Origin: Ignavibacteriota bacterium
Lineage (GTDB): Bacteria > Bacteroidota > UBA10030 > UBA6906
Direction: 5' to 3'
Length of the DNA stretch: 6,015 bases
Assembly (NCBI GenBank): GCA_003161755.1
Contig: PMNP01000290.1
Coordinates: forward strand, 1 to 6,015
In this document: in pieces, positions 1 to 6,015 of the stretch
Layout of the letters: each line of letters opens with the position of its first letter
How positions within the stretch are numbered: the first letter of the stretch is position 1
Notes under the pieces: model-generated
Told to the model about the DNA's origin: nothing
Seen by the model: the letters and a program-made list of their open reading frames with translations, nothing else
The model's database searches: none
Made by a program: the position numbers and the translations under genes

Positions 1-77
1 TATTTCCCGTAATACGTGAATTTCATCTGATCGGTATCCGCATACCGGACGCGGATCTCGGAAGTGTGCTTAATCAT
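1..77 (-). CDS. Acyl-CoA thioesterase, YbgC/4HBT hotdog family (N-terminus only, cut by window edge)
   Basis: An ATG at 77 (complement) opens a frame that stays open to the window edge and gives 25 complete codons, starting MIKHTSEIRVRYADTDQM. The pattern R-V-R-Y-A-D-T-D-Q-M followed by YYGK is the hallmark N-terminal strand and loop of YbgC/FadM/4-hydroxybenzoyl-CoA thioesterases. In that family the second Asp (here D16) is the catalytic carboxylate and an aromatic-rich segment ending in N/K-Y follows. Family members hydrolyse acyl-CoA or acyl-ACP thioesters in the cytoplasm. The gene starts 16 bases after the accA stop codon, so the two are probably co-transcribed. A GGGG stretch lies about 12 bases before the ATG, which is a poor Shine-Dalgarno position. 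Only a fifth or so of the protein is visible, so substrate and exact subfamily cannot be judged. Confidence 0.8.
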   Translation of the reverse strand, partial: MIKHTSEIRVRYADTDQMKFTYYGK

Positions 78-93
78 AATGCGATTTATCCCC

Positions 94-1044
94 TTATCCT
101 ACCCAGACCCCCATTTTTGAAAATTTCTCAATCCGTCGTTCCACCAATCGATCAGGTTTCACGCGGCCGAGTTGTTTGAGTTCATCCAACAATGTTTCCC
201 ACAGGATCCCTGCCATCTGTTGTGGATCCCGATGTGCTCCCCCCAGTGGTTCAGGCACAATAAGATCGATGATTTCCTGATCCTTCAGATCGGCTGCAGT
301 GAGCTGAAGTGCTTCAGCGGCCTGTTCCTTGTAGTCCCAGCTTCGCCAGAGAATACTTGAGCAGGATTCGGGAGAGATCACTGAATACCAGGAGTTTTCG
401 AGCATCAGTATCCTGTCGCCTACCCCAATGCCCAGTGCACCGCCGGATGCCCCTTCGCCGATAATGACCACAATGATCGGAGTCCGGAGCCTTGCCATCT
501 CAAGGAGATTGCGGGCAATCGCTTCCGCCTGACCGCGTTCTTCTGCTTCAATCCCCGGGTAAGCACCAGGAGTGTCAAGAAAGGTGATTACTGGAAGACG
601 GAATTTCTCCGCGAGCTTCATCAGCCGAAGCGCTTTTCGGTAGCCTTCTGGATTTGCCATGCCGAAATTGCGATACACATTGCTCTTCGTGTCGCGTCCC
701 TTTTGATGTCCGATGATCATCACACGGTGATCATCAATCAATGCCGGGCCACCAACGATGGCATGATCATCCCGGTAAGTCCTGTCGCCATGAAGCTCGA
801 GAAAGCTCTTGGTGATCATCTGGATGTAGTCCAGAGTGTACGGGCGATCAGGGTGGCGTGCCAGTTGGACTCTCTGCCAGCGGGTAAGTCCCGCATAAAT
901 GCTCTGCCGCAACTGGTTGACCCGCTTTTCGATCTTCACGATCTCTTGCGCGATGTCGGGATTGTCCGCATAGCGCCGCATCTCCTCGACTTTTTGTTCG
1001 AGCTCGATGACGGGCTTTTCGAATTCTAGAACTACTTTGGCCAT
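94..1044 (-). CDS. accA: Acetyl-CoA carboxylase carboxyltransferase subunit alpha
   Basis: AccA pairs with the zinc-finger subunit AccD to form the carboxyltransferase of bacterial acetyl-CoA carboxylase. It moves CO2 from carboxybiotin on AccB to acetyl-CoA, giving malonyl-CoA for fatty-acid synthesis in the cytoplasm. The product has 316 residues, close to the usual length of about 320. Visible family features, in order: a charged N-terminal helical region (about 1-50), [12 protein letters not shown] (82-93), [18 protein letters not shown] (112-129), the crotonase-fold segment [18 protein letters not shown] (155-172), and the glycine-rich oxyanion segment [15 protein letters not shown] (196-210). 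The C-terminus is the expected helical tail. The ATG at 1044 gives the standard [15 protein letters not shown] N-terminus, although no strong Shine-Dalgarno precedes it. accD is not in the window. The heptad-repeat cassette begins only 27 bases upstream of the start codon, so any native accA promoter there has been displaced or lies inside the cassette. Confidence 0.97.
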   Translation of the reverse strand: MAKVVLEFEKPVIELEQKVEEMRRYADNPDIAQEIVKIEKRVNQLRQSIYAGLTRWQRVQLARHPDRPYTLDYIQMITKSFLELHGDRTYRDDHAIVGGPALIDDHRVMIIGHQKGRDTKSNVYRNFGMANPEGYRKALRLMKLAEKFRLPVITFLDTPGAYPGIEAEERGQAEAIARNLLEMARLRTPIIVVIIGEGASGGALGIGVGDRILMLENSWYSVISPESCSSILWRSWDYKEQAAEALQLTAADLKDQEIIDLIVPEPLGGAHRDPQQMAGILWETLLDELKQLGRVKPDRLVERRIEKFSKMGVWVG

Positions 1045-1070
1045 AGGAACAGCTCAGGGATTAGCATATG

Positions 1071-1098
1071 GTGTACCGTGAACCGTGGACAGTGTACA
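1071..1098 (+). repeat. Left heptad array (4 units of GTGNACM)
   Basis: Four contiguous 7-bp units are visible on the plus strand at 1071-1077, 1078-1084, 1085-1091 and 1092-1098: GTGTACC, GTGAACC, GTGGACA and GTGTACA. All keep GTG, A at position 5 and C at position 6. Two further bases (GT) start a fifth unit. The array is in the opposite orientation to the larger array at 1637-1692 and lies 27 bases upstream of the accA start codon. No spacers occur between units, so it is a simple tandem repeat and not a CRISPR. Confidence 0.85.
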
Positions 1099-1206
1099 GT
1101 AATAGGAAGATAGAACCAAAGGTAATAGCATTGGAATCAATTTACCCAATCCGATATGGCTTACTACCCTACTGGGGGACGCCAGTTGATACACACAATT
1201 GATAGA

Positions 1207-1587
1207 TCAGGTGTCCAAACTGGATGGTAAACTGCCCAGCAACCCGCACAGCATTTTCCGAAGTGCGCCTATCTCTCTTTCCACCATCTCACATTCTTGA
1301 TCCGTGAGATATCCCAACTCTCGGGATAAGGCCACTTGGGTGTCTGTTTCTGCGAGCGAGCCCAGTGCAATGGAAAGGAAGCGGGCAAACTCACGCTGAC
1401 CACGACGCTGTTGACCTTCTGCGATATTTGACGGAATTGAAATCGCCGCTCGGCGAATCTGACTCGTAAGACCAAACATTTCCTTGGACGGAAAGGAATC
1501 AGTAAGTTTGTAGATATGCTTTACGAGCTGAATGCCGCACTTCCAAACTCTTAAATCGCGGTAATCACGAATTGCCCCGTTCCCCAA
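1207..1587 (-). CDS. Four-helix-bundle protein (S23/IVP-like, TIGR02436 family)
   Basis: The product has 126 residues from the TTG at 1587, which is normal family length. It carries the family pattern: an opening IRDYRDLRVWK segment, a helix ending YKLTDSFPSKEMFGLTSQIRRAAISIPSNIAEGQ, then a helix containing REFARFLSIALGSLAETDTQ, and a last helical hairpin around LGYLTDQECEMVEREIGALRKML. The RRA-x-S-I-P-x-N-I-A-E-G core is diagnostic. Family members were first noticed inside 23S rRNA intervening sequences of Leptospira and are related in fold to Avd of diversity-generating retroelements. They are thought to bind nucleic acid, but a firm cellular role is unknown. A longer frame reaches back to a GTG at 1671, but those residues are just translated heptad repeat. 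The TTG follows a clear AAGGAGG (10-base gap from GGAGG) and leaves the expected N-terminus, so I prefer it. The gene is the only one inside the inverted heptad arrays. Confidence 0.88.
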   Translation of the reverse strand: MGNGAIRDYRDLRVWKCGIQLVKHIYKLTDSFPSKEMFGLTSQIRRAAISIPSNIAEGQQRRGQREFARFLSIALGSLAETDTQVALSRELGYLTDQECEMVEREIGALRKMLCGLLGSLPSSLDT

Positions 1588-1596
1588 TGTCCATAG

Positions 1597-1604
1597 TCCT
1601 CCTT
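1597..1604 (-). promoter_or_regulatory. Strong Shine-Dalgarno (AAGGAGGA) for the four-helix-bundle gene
   Basis: On the minus strand an AAGGAGGA sequence lies just upstream of the conserved coding region. It is by far the best ribosome-binding site in the window and rules out the repeat-encoded GTG start at 1671. The nearest in-frame start is TTG at 1587 (10 bases after GGAGG). An ATG at 1594 is only 3 bases after GGAGG but is out of frame and would stop after nine codons. Confidence 0.7.
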
Positions 1605-1636
1605 GCGGGGGAATTGTATGTCTGTTTGTTGTTTGC

Positions 1637-1692
1637 TGTTCAGTATGCACTGTCCACGGAACACGGTACACGGTTCACCGTACACGGTACAC
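1637..1692 (-). repeat. Right heptad array (8 units of GTGNACM)
   Basis: Read on the minus strand from 1692 down to 1637 there are eight contiguous 7-bp units. Most fit GTGNACM: GTGTACC, GTGTACG, GTGAACC, GTGTACC, then the variant GTGTTCC, then GTGGACA. The last two, GTGCATA and CTGAACA, are degenerate. A ninth weak copy (5 of 7 matches) may lie at 1693-1699. The array faces the left array in inverted orientation. Its outer edge is 12 bases from the stop codon of the glycosyltransferase gene, and its inner edge is 32 bases from the Shine-Dalgarno of the four-helix-bundle gene. Confidence 0.85.
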
Positions 1693-1704
1693 CGTAACCA
1701 CACC

Positions 1705-3687
1705 TCATTTTCTAAGAAACACCGCCTTCAGCAATATTTCTGCGTCCAGCCCCACCGACTGGTTCTTGGCGTAATACAGGGCGTAACGGTCAATTTCATC
1801 CTGCCCCAGTCCCACCTGTTGATTGATTTGAATAAGTCCGGTCACGCCCAATGGACCGAGGTCCGCCCCTTTGAATCGCTGTGAAATGCTCCGGGCAAGA
1901 ACTCCTCCATCCTCATATGGCAGTCCGACGAGACTGAGTTGCCCCGACAGCACCTTCGGCATCGCGAGGACTAATCTCGCAAACGAGCCTGACCTTCTTC
2001 GAGCGAAGGCATAGCATGGAAGATAGGCAACAATCATCAATAATGAGCCAACGAGAAGATCGAAAATCCTCTTTGCGGCTCGGTTCCCAGCACGACGGAT
2101 ACTATACTCAATTTCCACCAACGGTAAAGTGTCGAGCTGATCGATTCTGGTCTTCCCGATGATGGATTCCATGCTGTTGGGGACAAGCAGGAAATTCACA
2201 GCCCGGTTCCCGCTCCGCGCGATAATCGACAATATCTCACCATACGAGAGCCCATCAGTTGAGAACACAACATCGCTCACCCGCTGTTCATTCACCACTT
2301 TCCCGACATTCTCCAAAGAGCCGACAATGGCTACGCCATCCACCGACTCGCCGATCCGCTGATTCGTCGTGTCAATGAATCCCACAACATCGTACACTCC
2401 ATCGATCCGGGCGCGGAGCTTTCGGAGAATTTCACGCGCAGAAGGACCGGTCCCAACAACGAGCGTCCGGTTGCCAAGCAGTCCGCGTTGTCCATCCCGG
2501 CGAAGAGCAAAACGCCAGCCTGGAAGAAGAACGAAGCTCAGTACTCCAGAGAGAATAACGACAGCGCGACTATATCCAAATTGCTTCTCAAAGAACACTG
2601 CCGCAGAAATCAGCATGTATCCCAACACCGTCCCCGTAAACGCTCTTATGATCGACGAACGGTGTGTGGAGTAGCTGCCTGTCCCTGCCAGAGTGAAAAG
2701 AACAAGCAGTGATGGGGCAACCCACACCACGAGACTTGCTCCACGTGGGAAGATGGAGGGATCTCCAAAATAGGCCCACGCACTAAGGAAGAGGGCGACA
2801 TCGACAAGGGCAAAATCTATGGCGGCCAGCAAAACTGGCGGCATGAACCGGTTTAACCATGCCACCGTCTCGCGGATTGCTATTCCGATCGAAAGAAATA
2901 ATCTCATTGCCGCTGAATGACGATAGTGCTTTGTGACGAACTGCTGCATCGTCTTATAAAACATCCGGCGTTCGTTGACACTGCTACGCCGGGCACTCTC
3001 CCCCTTGTAATGAATGATCGAGGTCGAGTGAACGTAATAAACTTTGAAACCGGCCCTATTCACTCTGTAGCACCAGTCGAGATCCTCGGCATACATGAAA
3101 AACATTTCGTCGAGATCGCCGATCCGTTCATAGACATCTCTACGTATCATCATAAAGGACCCGCTGACCGCATCGACCGCATAGGTCTCATCCGGACTCA
3201 GAAACGTGAGATTATAGCGGCCGAACAAGCGGGACTTTGGAAATACTCTCGACAGGCCGAATACCTTTGTAAAAGCAACCCAGGGAGTAGGGAAACTCCG
3301 GCGACATGGCAGTTGAAACGAGCCGTCGGGATTGAGGATTTTGCATCCGGCAAGTCCCGCATCTGGGTGGTTCTCAAAAAACCGCAGCATTGTATTGATC
3401 GTGTCTTCCTGAACCACCGTATCAGGATTGATGAGAAGAAGGAATCGGCCCCTGGCCCGTTTGAGGGCAATGTTGTTTGCGCGGGCAAACCCCAGGTTCT
3501 CTGTATTCTCGATCACTATGACCTTGGGGAAAGATCTGCGCACCATCCCGGCGCTATCGTCATCCGAAGCGTTGTCAACGACAATGATCTCCCCTTCGAT
3601 TCCTGACAGCGCTTTGGTAATGGAATTCAAAGCGCTCTCAAGGAACTGACGGACGTTGTAGTTGACGATGATGATGGAGAGGTCCAT
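1705..3687 (-). CDS. Family 2 glycosyltransferase fused to a degenerate WbaP/WcaJ-like phosphoglycosyltransferase module
   Basis: A 660-residue membrane protein for surface glycan assembly. Residues 1 to about 260 form a GT2 domain of the rhamnosyltransferase type: SIIIVNYN (4-11), VVDNASDDD (36-44), NLGFARANN (64-72), the metal-site-like NPDT (87-90), and MYAEDLDWCYR (198-208). Hydrophobic segments follow at about 284-304, 318-336, 350-366 and 373-391. Next come a Rossmann-like region beginning LVVGTGPSAREILRKL (409-424) and another membrane helix (about 540-562). The tail resembles the end of bacterial sugar transferases, with LSGQLSLVGLP (580-590), GVTGLIQIN (614-622) and a closing YYA-N-S-LD-ILLKAVF pattern. 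The usual FRQERVG, KFRTM and catalytic LDELPQ segments are absent, so the transferase domain is probably inactive and may serve as anchor or scaffold. I chose the ATG at 3687 because GT2 domains start MDLSIIIVNYN. A frame 13 codons longer (TTG at 3726) is possible, with GGAGG two bases before it. The acceptor and sugar are unknown; its neighbours suggest L-FucNAc-containing glycan. Confidence 0.9.
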   Translation of the reverse strand: MDLSIIIVNYNVRQFLESALNSITKALSGIEGEIIVVDNASDDDSAGMVRRSFPKVIVIENTENLGFARANNIALKRARGRFLLLINPDTVVQEDTINTMLRFFENHPDAGLAGCKILNPDGSFQLPCRRSFPTPWVAFTKVFGLSRVFPKSRLFGRYNLTFLSPDETYAVDAVSGSFMMIRRDVYERIGDLDEMFFMYAEDLDWCYRVNRAGFKVYYVHSTSIIHYKGESARRSSVNERRMFYKTMQQFVTKHYRHSAAMRLFLSIGIAIRETVAWLNRFMPPVLLAAIDFALVDVALFLSAWAYFGDPSIFPRGASLVVWVAPSLLVLFTLAGTGSYSTHRSSIIRAFTGTVLGYMLISAAVFFEKQFGYSRAVVILSGVLSFVLLPGWRFALRRDGQRGLLGNRTLVVGTGPSAREILRKLRARIDGVYDVVGFIDTTNQRIGESVDGVAIVGSLENVGKVVNEQRVSDVVFSTDGLSYGEILSIIARSGNRAVNFLLVPNSMESIIGKTRIDQLDTLPLVEIEYSIRRAGNRAAKRIFDLLVGSLLMIVAYLPCYAFARRRSGSFARLVLAMPKVLSGQLSLVGLPYEDGGVLARSISQRFKGADLGPLGVTGLIQINQQVGLGQDEIDRYALYYAKNQSVGLDAEILLKAVFLRK

Positions 3688-3750
3688 GTTAGAAGCGTGC
3701 GGCAAATCCAACAAAGGGGAGCACAATGCCTCCGACGAATGATGGAGTTG

Positions 3751-4884
3751 TCAACTCGATTGTTGCCAAACAGTTCTCTTCACGTATTGAGTATAGCTTG
3801 CAATGATTCTCAGGACTTTCTGAGACACATTATCTATCGCGTAATCCTCGACAACTCGCAATGATCTTCTTTCGCCTCGACCTTGGTGCTCCAGCACAGA
3901 GAGTCCAAACAATACCCAATCCGCTTCAAGACCAGTCATCATCACTGCCGCTTCCTCCATTCCCTCGGGTCGCTCATGGGCCTCGCGAATATTCAGGGCG
4001 GGGAAGTTGAGAATTGAAGATTCTTCGGTTATCGTTCCGCTGTCTGAAAGCACGGCACGAGCATTTTTCTGAAGTTTCACATAGTCGAAATAGCCGAACG
4101 GCTTAAGAAACCTCACTTGAGGCACCGTGTCAAGGCCGATCGATTCCAGCCTTTTTCTCGTCCTTGGGTGGGTCGACACGATGATAGGCACACCGAATTT
4201 GTGCCCAAGGACATGAAGTACATTGATGAACTTTCTGAATTGGGATTCCGGATCGATATTCTCCTCCCGGTGGGCGCTCACCACAAAGTAGTCGCCCATT
4301 TTCAAATCAAGCCGGGCGAGGATGTTCGATTCTTCAATTCCCGCTGCACGATGCTTCAGCACTTCATACATGGGACTTCCTGTCTTGATCACCCGATCAG
4401 GAGGTAATCCCTCTCGAAGCAAATACTCCCTCGCAATTGAACTATACGGCATGTTGATGTCACTGATGTGGTCAACGATTTTCCTATTGATTTCCTCCGG
4501 AACGCGCTGGTCAAAGCACCGATTTCCCGCTTCCATATGAAAAATGGGTATTTTCCGGCGCTTTGCGGCAATTGCTGTGAGGCAACTGTTGGTATCTCCG
4601 AGAATCAAGAGAGCATCGGGACCTGTTTGTTCCAGGATCGGATCGATTTTGATGATCACTTGTCCGATCGTTTCGGCAGCTGAGTGGCCCGCGGCACCGA
4701 GAAACCAATCCGGCTTCCGTAGGCCCAAGTCCTTAAAGAAGATTTCATTAAGCTCATAGTCATAATTCTGACCTGTATGAACCAGAATGTGCTCAACTTG
4801 TTCGTCAAGCAAGGGGATAACGCGGGAGAGCCTGATGATCTCTGGCCGAGTTCCCACGACGGTCATGACTTTAGGTTTGTTCAT
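3751..4884 (-). CDS. capG: UDP-N-acetylglucosamine 2-epimerase family protein, CapG/FnlC type (UDP-L-FucNAc synthesis)
   Basis: A 377-residue non-hydrolysing 2-epimerase of the WecB superfamily (GT-B fold). Key segments: [18 protein letters not shown] (9-26), [11 protein letters not shown] (36-46), [10 protein letters not shown] (95-104), [20 protein letters not shown] (116-135), SAHREEN (203-209), and [11 protein letters not shown] (280-290). The [25 protein letters not shown] form is the version I associate with CapG/FnlC and not with housekeeping WecB, whose block reads closer to EAGLRT. CapG converts the CapF product (UDP-N-acetyl-L-pneumosamine) to UDP-N-acetyl-L-fucosamine. Its placement directly after a CapF homologue supports this. 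The ATG at 4884 gives the usual [15 protein letters not shown] start. A GTG three codons earlier (4893) is possible, and neither has a strong Shine-Dalgarno. The gene overlaps the end of capF by 14 bases, suggesting translational coupling, and ends 63 bases before the glycosyltransferase start. Confidence 0.93.
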   Translation of the reverse strand: MNKPKVMTVVGTRPEIIRLSRVIPLLDEQVEHILVHTGQNYDYELNEIFFKDLGLRKPDWFLGAAGHSAAETIGQVIIKIDPILEQTGPDALLILGDTNSCLTAIAAKRRKIPIFHMEAGNRCFDQRVPEEINRKIVDHISDINMPYSSIAREYLLREGLPPDRVIKTGSPMYEVLKHRAAGIEESNILARLDLKMGDYFVVSAHREENIDPESQFRKFINVLHVLGHKFGVPIIVSTHPRTRKRLESIGLDTVPQVRFLKPFGYFDYVKLQKNARAVLSDSGTITEESSILNFPALNIREAHERPEGMEEAAVMMTGLEADWVLFGLSVLEHQGRGERRSLRVVEDYAIDNVSQKVLRIIASYTQYVKRTVWQQSS

Positions 4885-5995
4885 CAATAACACTCAGGGA
4901 ATATGTGTCGGGATGTTGAGGATCGAACTGTTGGCTTGCCCAGAAAAGTGTTACCAGTTCGTTCGTTCCAATATTCTCAATAGAATGTGTGTACCCAGGT
5001 GGGATATCGACAACCTTAAATTCCTCTCCTCGCACACGATACTCGATAACGTCACCCTTTTGAATGTGTCGAAACCGAATGATGGCGACGCCCTCCACCA
5101 CGCAAAACTTCTCGGTTTTGAGGTGATGGTAGTGATTGCCCCGCGTAATTCCAGGCTTCGTTCTCGAAATAAATATCTGTCCAAAATGGGATGACTTCAA
5201 AAGCTCCGCAAGGGAGCCCCGTTGATCAGTCTTCTTAACCAATTCATAGGCGAAATCATCAGATTCAAGATACGAAAGATACGTTGCGTAAAGCGCAACA
5301 ATAAACCGCTCCCTCAAATCGGGAACGACAAGTGAGCTTCTCATTTCGCGGAAACCGCCAATGTAATCCGCGATTTCCCCCAGCGTCGACACATACCGTG
5401 GATGAATATCGCCGAAGTCCGAACCATGCTCCACTGAGGTCAACAGCTGAGAAAAGGAACTTACTACATCATCGATATAGACAAGCGTGATTTCCTTTTG
5501 TGGATCGGAAATTGAAATGGGAAGCCCATGGGCAATGTTATGACAGAAAGTGGCGACAACACTGTTATAATTCGGACGGCACCATTTTCCAAACACATTG
5601 GGCAACCGGAAGATCTTGATGGGTCCACCCGTTTCGCGGGCGTACCCTAACAGGAGTTCTTCCGCTTTTTTCTTGCTCCTCCCATAAGGATTATCGAAGT
5701 CTGCTTGGGTGGAGGAGGAGAGTACAACAAGGGGACGCCGCCCCGAATACAGCAATCGATCAATGATCCTCGAAGTCAACCCCGCGTTGCCTGATTCGAA
5801 TTCCTCATCATTGGAAGGTCGATTCACACCTGCCAGGTGATAAATGATGTCAGCTTCATCGAGATGTCTCTCAAGTGACCCCGGTTCATCCTGCAGATCA
5901 AAGGTCCTGATGCGGATTGCCTCTCGAATCCGCAAAGACTCCACGAGATTCCTCCCTATGAAACCAGATGAGCCTGTTACGAGCACTGTTTGCAC
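4871..5995 (-). CDS. capF: CapF/FnlB-type bifunctional reductase (SDR domain plus cupin)
   Basis: The 374-residue product aligns end to end by eye with what I recall of Staphylococcus aureus CapF (about 370 residues). The N-terminal extended SDR domain has the nucleotide-binding GSSGFIG (8-14), HLAGVNRP (53-60), [16 protein letters not shown] (93-108, catalytic Tyr104 and Lys108), and [21 protein letters not shown] (135-155). The C-terminal cupin (about 255-374) has [17 protein letters not shown] (281-297). Its likely metal ligands are His288, His290, Glu295 and His337 in [12 protein letters not shown]. In the known pathway the cupin epimerises and the SDR domain reduces the keto-sugar made by CapE, giving UDP-N-acetyl-L-pneumosamine. 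The GTG start at 5995 shares its G with a TAG stop of the preceding frame, the pattern of tight coupling. The frame has no stop between this GTG and the window edge, so a start further upstream cannot be formally excluded. Confidence 0.95.
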   Translation of the reverse strand: MQTVLVTGSSGFIGRNLVESLRIREAIRIRTFDLQDEPGSLERHLDEADIIYHLAGVNRPSNDEEFESGNAGLTSRIIDRLLYSGRRPLVVLSSSTQADFDNPYGRSKKKAEELLLGYARETGGPIKIFRLPNVFGKWCRPNYNSVVATFCHNIAHGLPISISDPQKEITLVYIDDVVSSFSQLLTSVEHGSDFGDIHPRYVSTLGEIADYIGGFREMRSSLVVPDLRERFIVALYATYLSYLESDDFAYELVKKTDQRGSLAELLKSSHFGQIFISRTKPGITRGNHYHHLKTEKFCVVEGVAIIRFRHIQKGDVIEYRVRGEEFKVVDIPPGYTHSIENIGTNELVTLFWASQQFDPQHPDTYSLSVIDEQT

Positions 5996-6015
5996 TATTT
6001 CAGCTCTGATTGTAT
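5995..6015 (-). CDS. Probable C-terminal end of a CapE/FnlA-type UDP-GlcNAc dehydratase/epimerase (partial)
   Basis: The last 21 bases of the window, read on the minus strand, give IQSELK followed by TAG, and the TAG shares its G with the GTG start of capF. A short ending such as Y-I-Q-x-E-L is, as far as I recall, common in CapE/FnlA and related polysaccharide dehydratases. The pathway also demands such an enzyme directly before capF. Six codons cannot prove identity, so the call rests mainly on gene order and the stop-start overlap. Confidence 0.4.
   Translation of the reverse strand: MQSELK

Larger units (their letters stand above)
1071..1692. mobile_element. Putative small cassette: four-helix-bundle gene bounded by inverted arrays of 7-bp repeats
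   Basis: Two arrays of GTGNACM heptads (1071-1098 and 1637-1692) point inward in opposite orientation and enclose a single gene (1207-1587, minus strand). Read from outside to inside, both begin GTGTACC, both contain GTGAACC, and both close with GTGGACA followed by GTGTACA or GTGCATA. They therefore look like homologous terminal inverted repeats of unequal copy number (4 against 8). The outermost eight bases, GGTGTACC at 1070-1077 and GGTACACC at 1686-1693, are exact inverse complements. The unit almost fills the gap between the glycosyltransferase stop codon at 1705 and the accA start at 1044. No transposase is encoded and I see no convincing target-site duplication. Mobility, perhaps by a trans-acting enzyme, is inference. 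The alternative is a local gene flanked by a dispersed intergenic repeat. Confidence 0.45.

Noticed and set aside
712..735. Eight-base inverted repeat GATGATCA / TGATCATC
   Set aside because: It lies within the conserved accA coding region and is explained by its codons (HRVMIIGH).
1117..1124. TACCTTTG on the minus strand, matching the Bacteroidota -7 element TAnnTTTG, as a possible accA promoter inside the cassette
   Set aside because: The nearest upstream TTG is 22 bases away, slightly off the usual spacing. The phylum is uncertain and an eight-base pattern with two free positions is weak evidence.
1171..1186. Small hairpin (ACTGG / CCAGT, 6-base loop) downstream of the four-helix-bundle gene, considered as a terminator
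   Set aside because: Only five base pairs and no T tract follows on the minus strand.
1588..1671. N-terminal extension of the four-helix-bundle protein from a GTG at 1671
   Set aside because: Much of the extra sequence is translated heptad repeat, and the strong Shine-Dalgarno at 1597-1604 lies downstream of that start.
1071..1699. CRISPR array or diversity-generating retroelement
   Set aside because: The repeats are 7 bp with no spacers, and there is no cas gene, reverse transcriptase or template/variable repeat pair; the Avd resemblance is at fold-family level only.
1060..1705. Target-site duplication flanking the cassette
   Set aside because: The bases outside the arrays (left AGCATATG, right CGTAACCA) share no convincing direct repeat.
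2917..3606. 229-codon open frame on the plus strand
   Set aside because: It is antisense to the strongly conserved GT2 domain, shows no recognisable protein pattern, and is a typical shadow frame.
3745..3757. Inverted repeat GAGTTG-T-CAACTC over the capG stop codon, considered as a terminator
   Set aside because: The loop leaves about five pairs, no T tract follows, and the next gene begins 63 bases later in the same direction.

Overview
The window is a compact bacterial segment with every supported gene on the minus strand, so transcription runs from high to low coordinates. Base composition is moderate. The organism is probably a Gram-negative of the Bacteroidota/Chlorobiota/Ignavibacteriota type. 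That placement is a low-to-moderate confidence inference from three things: the style of the AccA and glycosyltransferase proteins, a free-standing four-helix-bundle (S23/IVP-like) gene, and short GTG-rich heptad repeats. No rRNA or tRNA is present, so nothing fixes the taxonomy.

From about 3690 to 6015 lies the end of a surface-polysaccharide operon. It begins with what are probably the last six codons of a CapE/FnlA-type UDP-GlcNAc dehydratase/epimerase. That stop codon overlaps the GTG start of a CapF/FnlB-type reductase (SDR plus cupin). CapF in turn overlaps by 14 bases a CapG/FnlC-type UDP-GlcNAc 2-epimerase family gene. Together these three steps would make UDP-N-acetyl-L-fucosamine. 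Downstream (1705-3687) is a 660-residue protein that joins a family 2 glycosyltransferase to a WbaP/WcaJ-like membrane module. Its C-terminal phosphoglycosyltransferase domain has lost the catalytic block.

From about 1071 to 1699 is a small insertion-like unit. It holds one four-helix-bundle protein gene (TTG start, strong Shine-Dalgarno) flanked by two arrays of 7-bp repeats, consensus GTGNACM. The arrays face each other as inverted repeats and keep the same outer-to-inner order of unit variants. The unit occupies almost all of the gap between the glycosyltransferase stop codon and accA. It is the most unusual structure in the window and may be a non-autonomous mobile cassette.

From 1 to 1044 are housekeeping lipid genes: accA, the carboxyltransferase alpha subunit of acetyl-CoA carboxylase, and then the first 25 codons of a YbgC/4-hydroxybenzoyl-CoA-type hotdog thioesterase cut by the window edge. 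The inserted unit therefore sits at the boundary between polysaccharide genes and fatty-acid genes.
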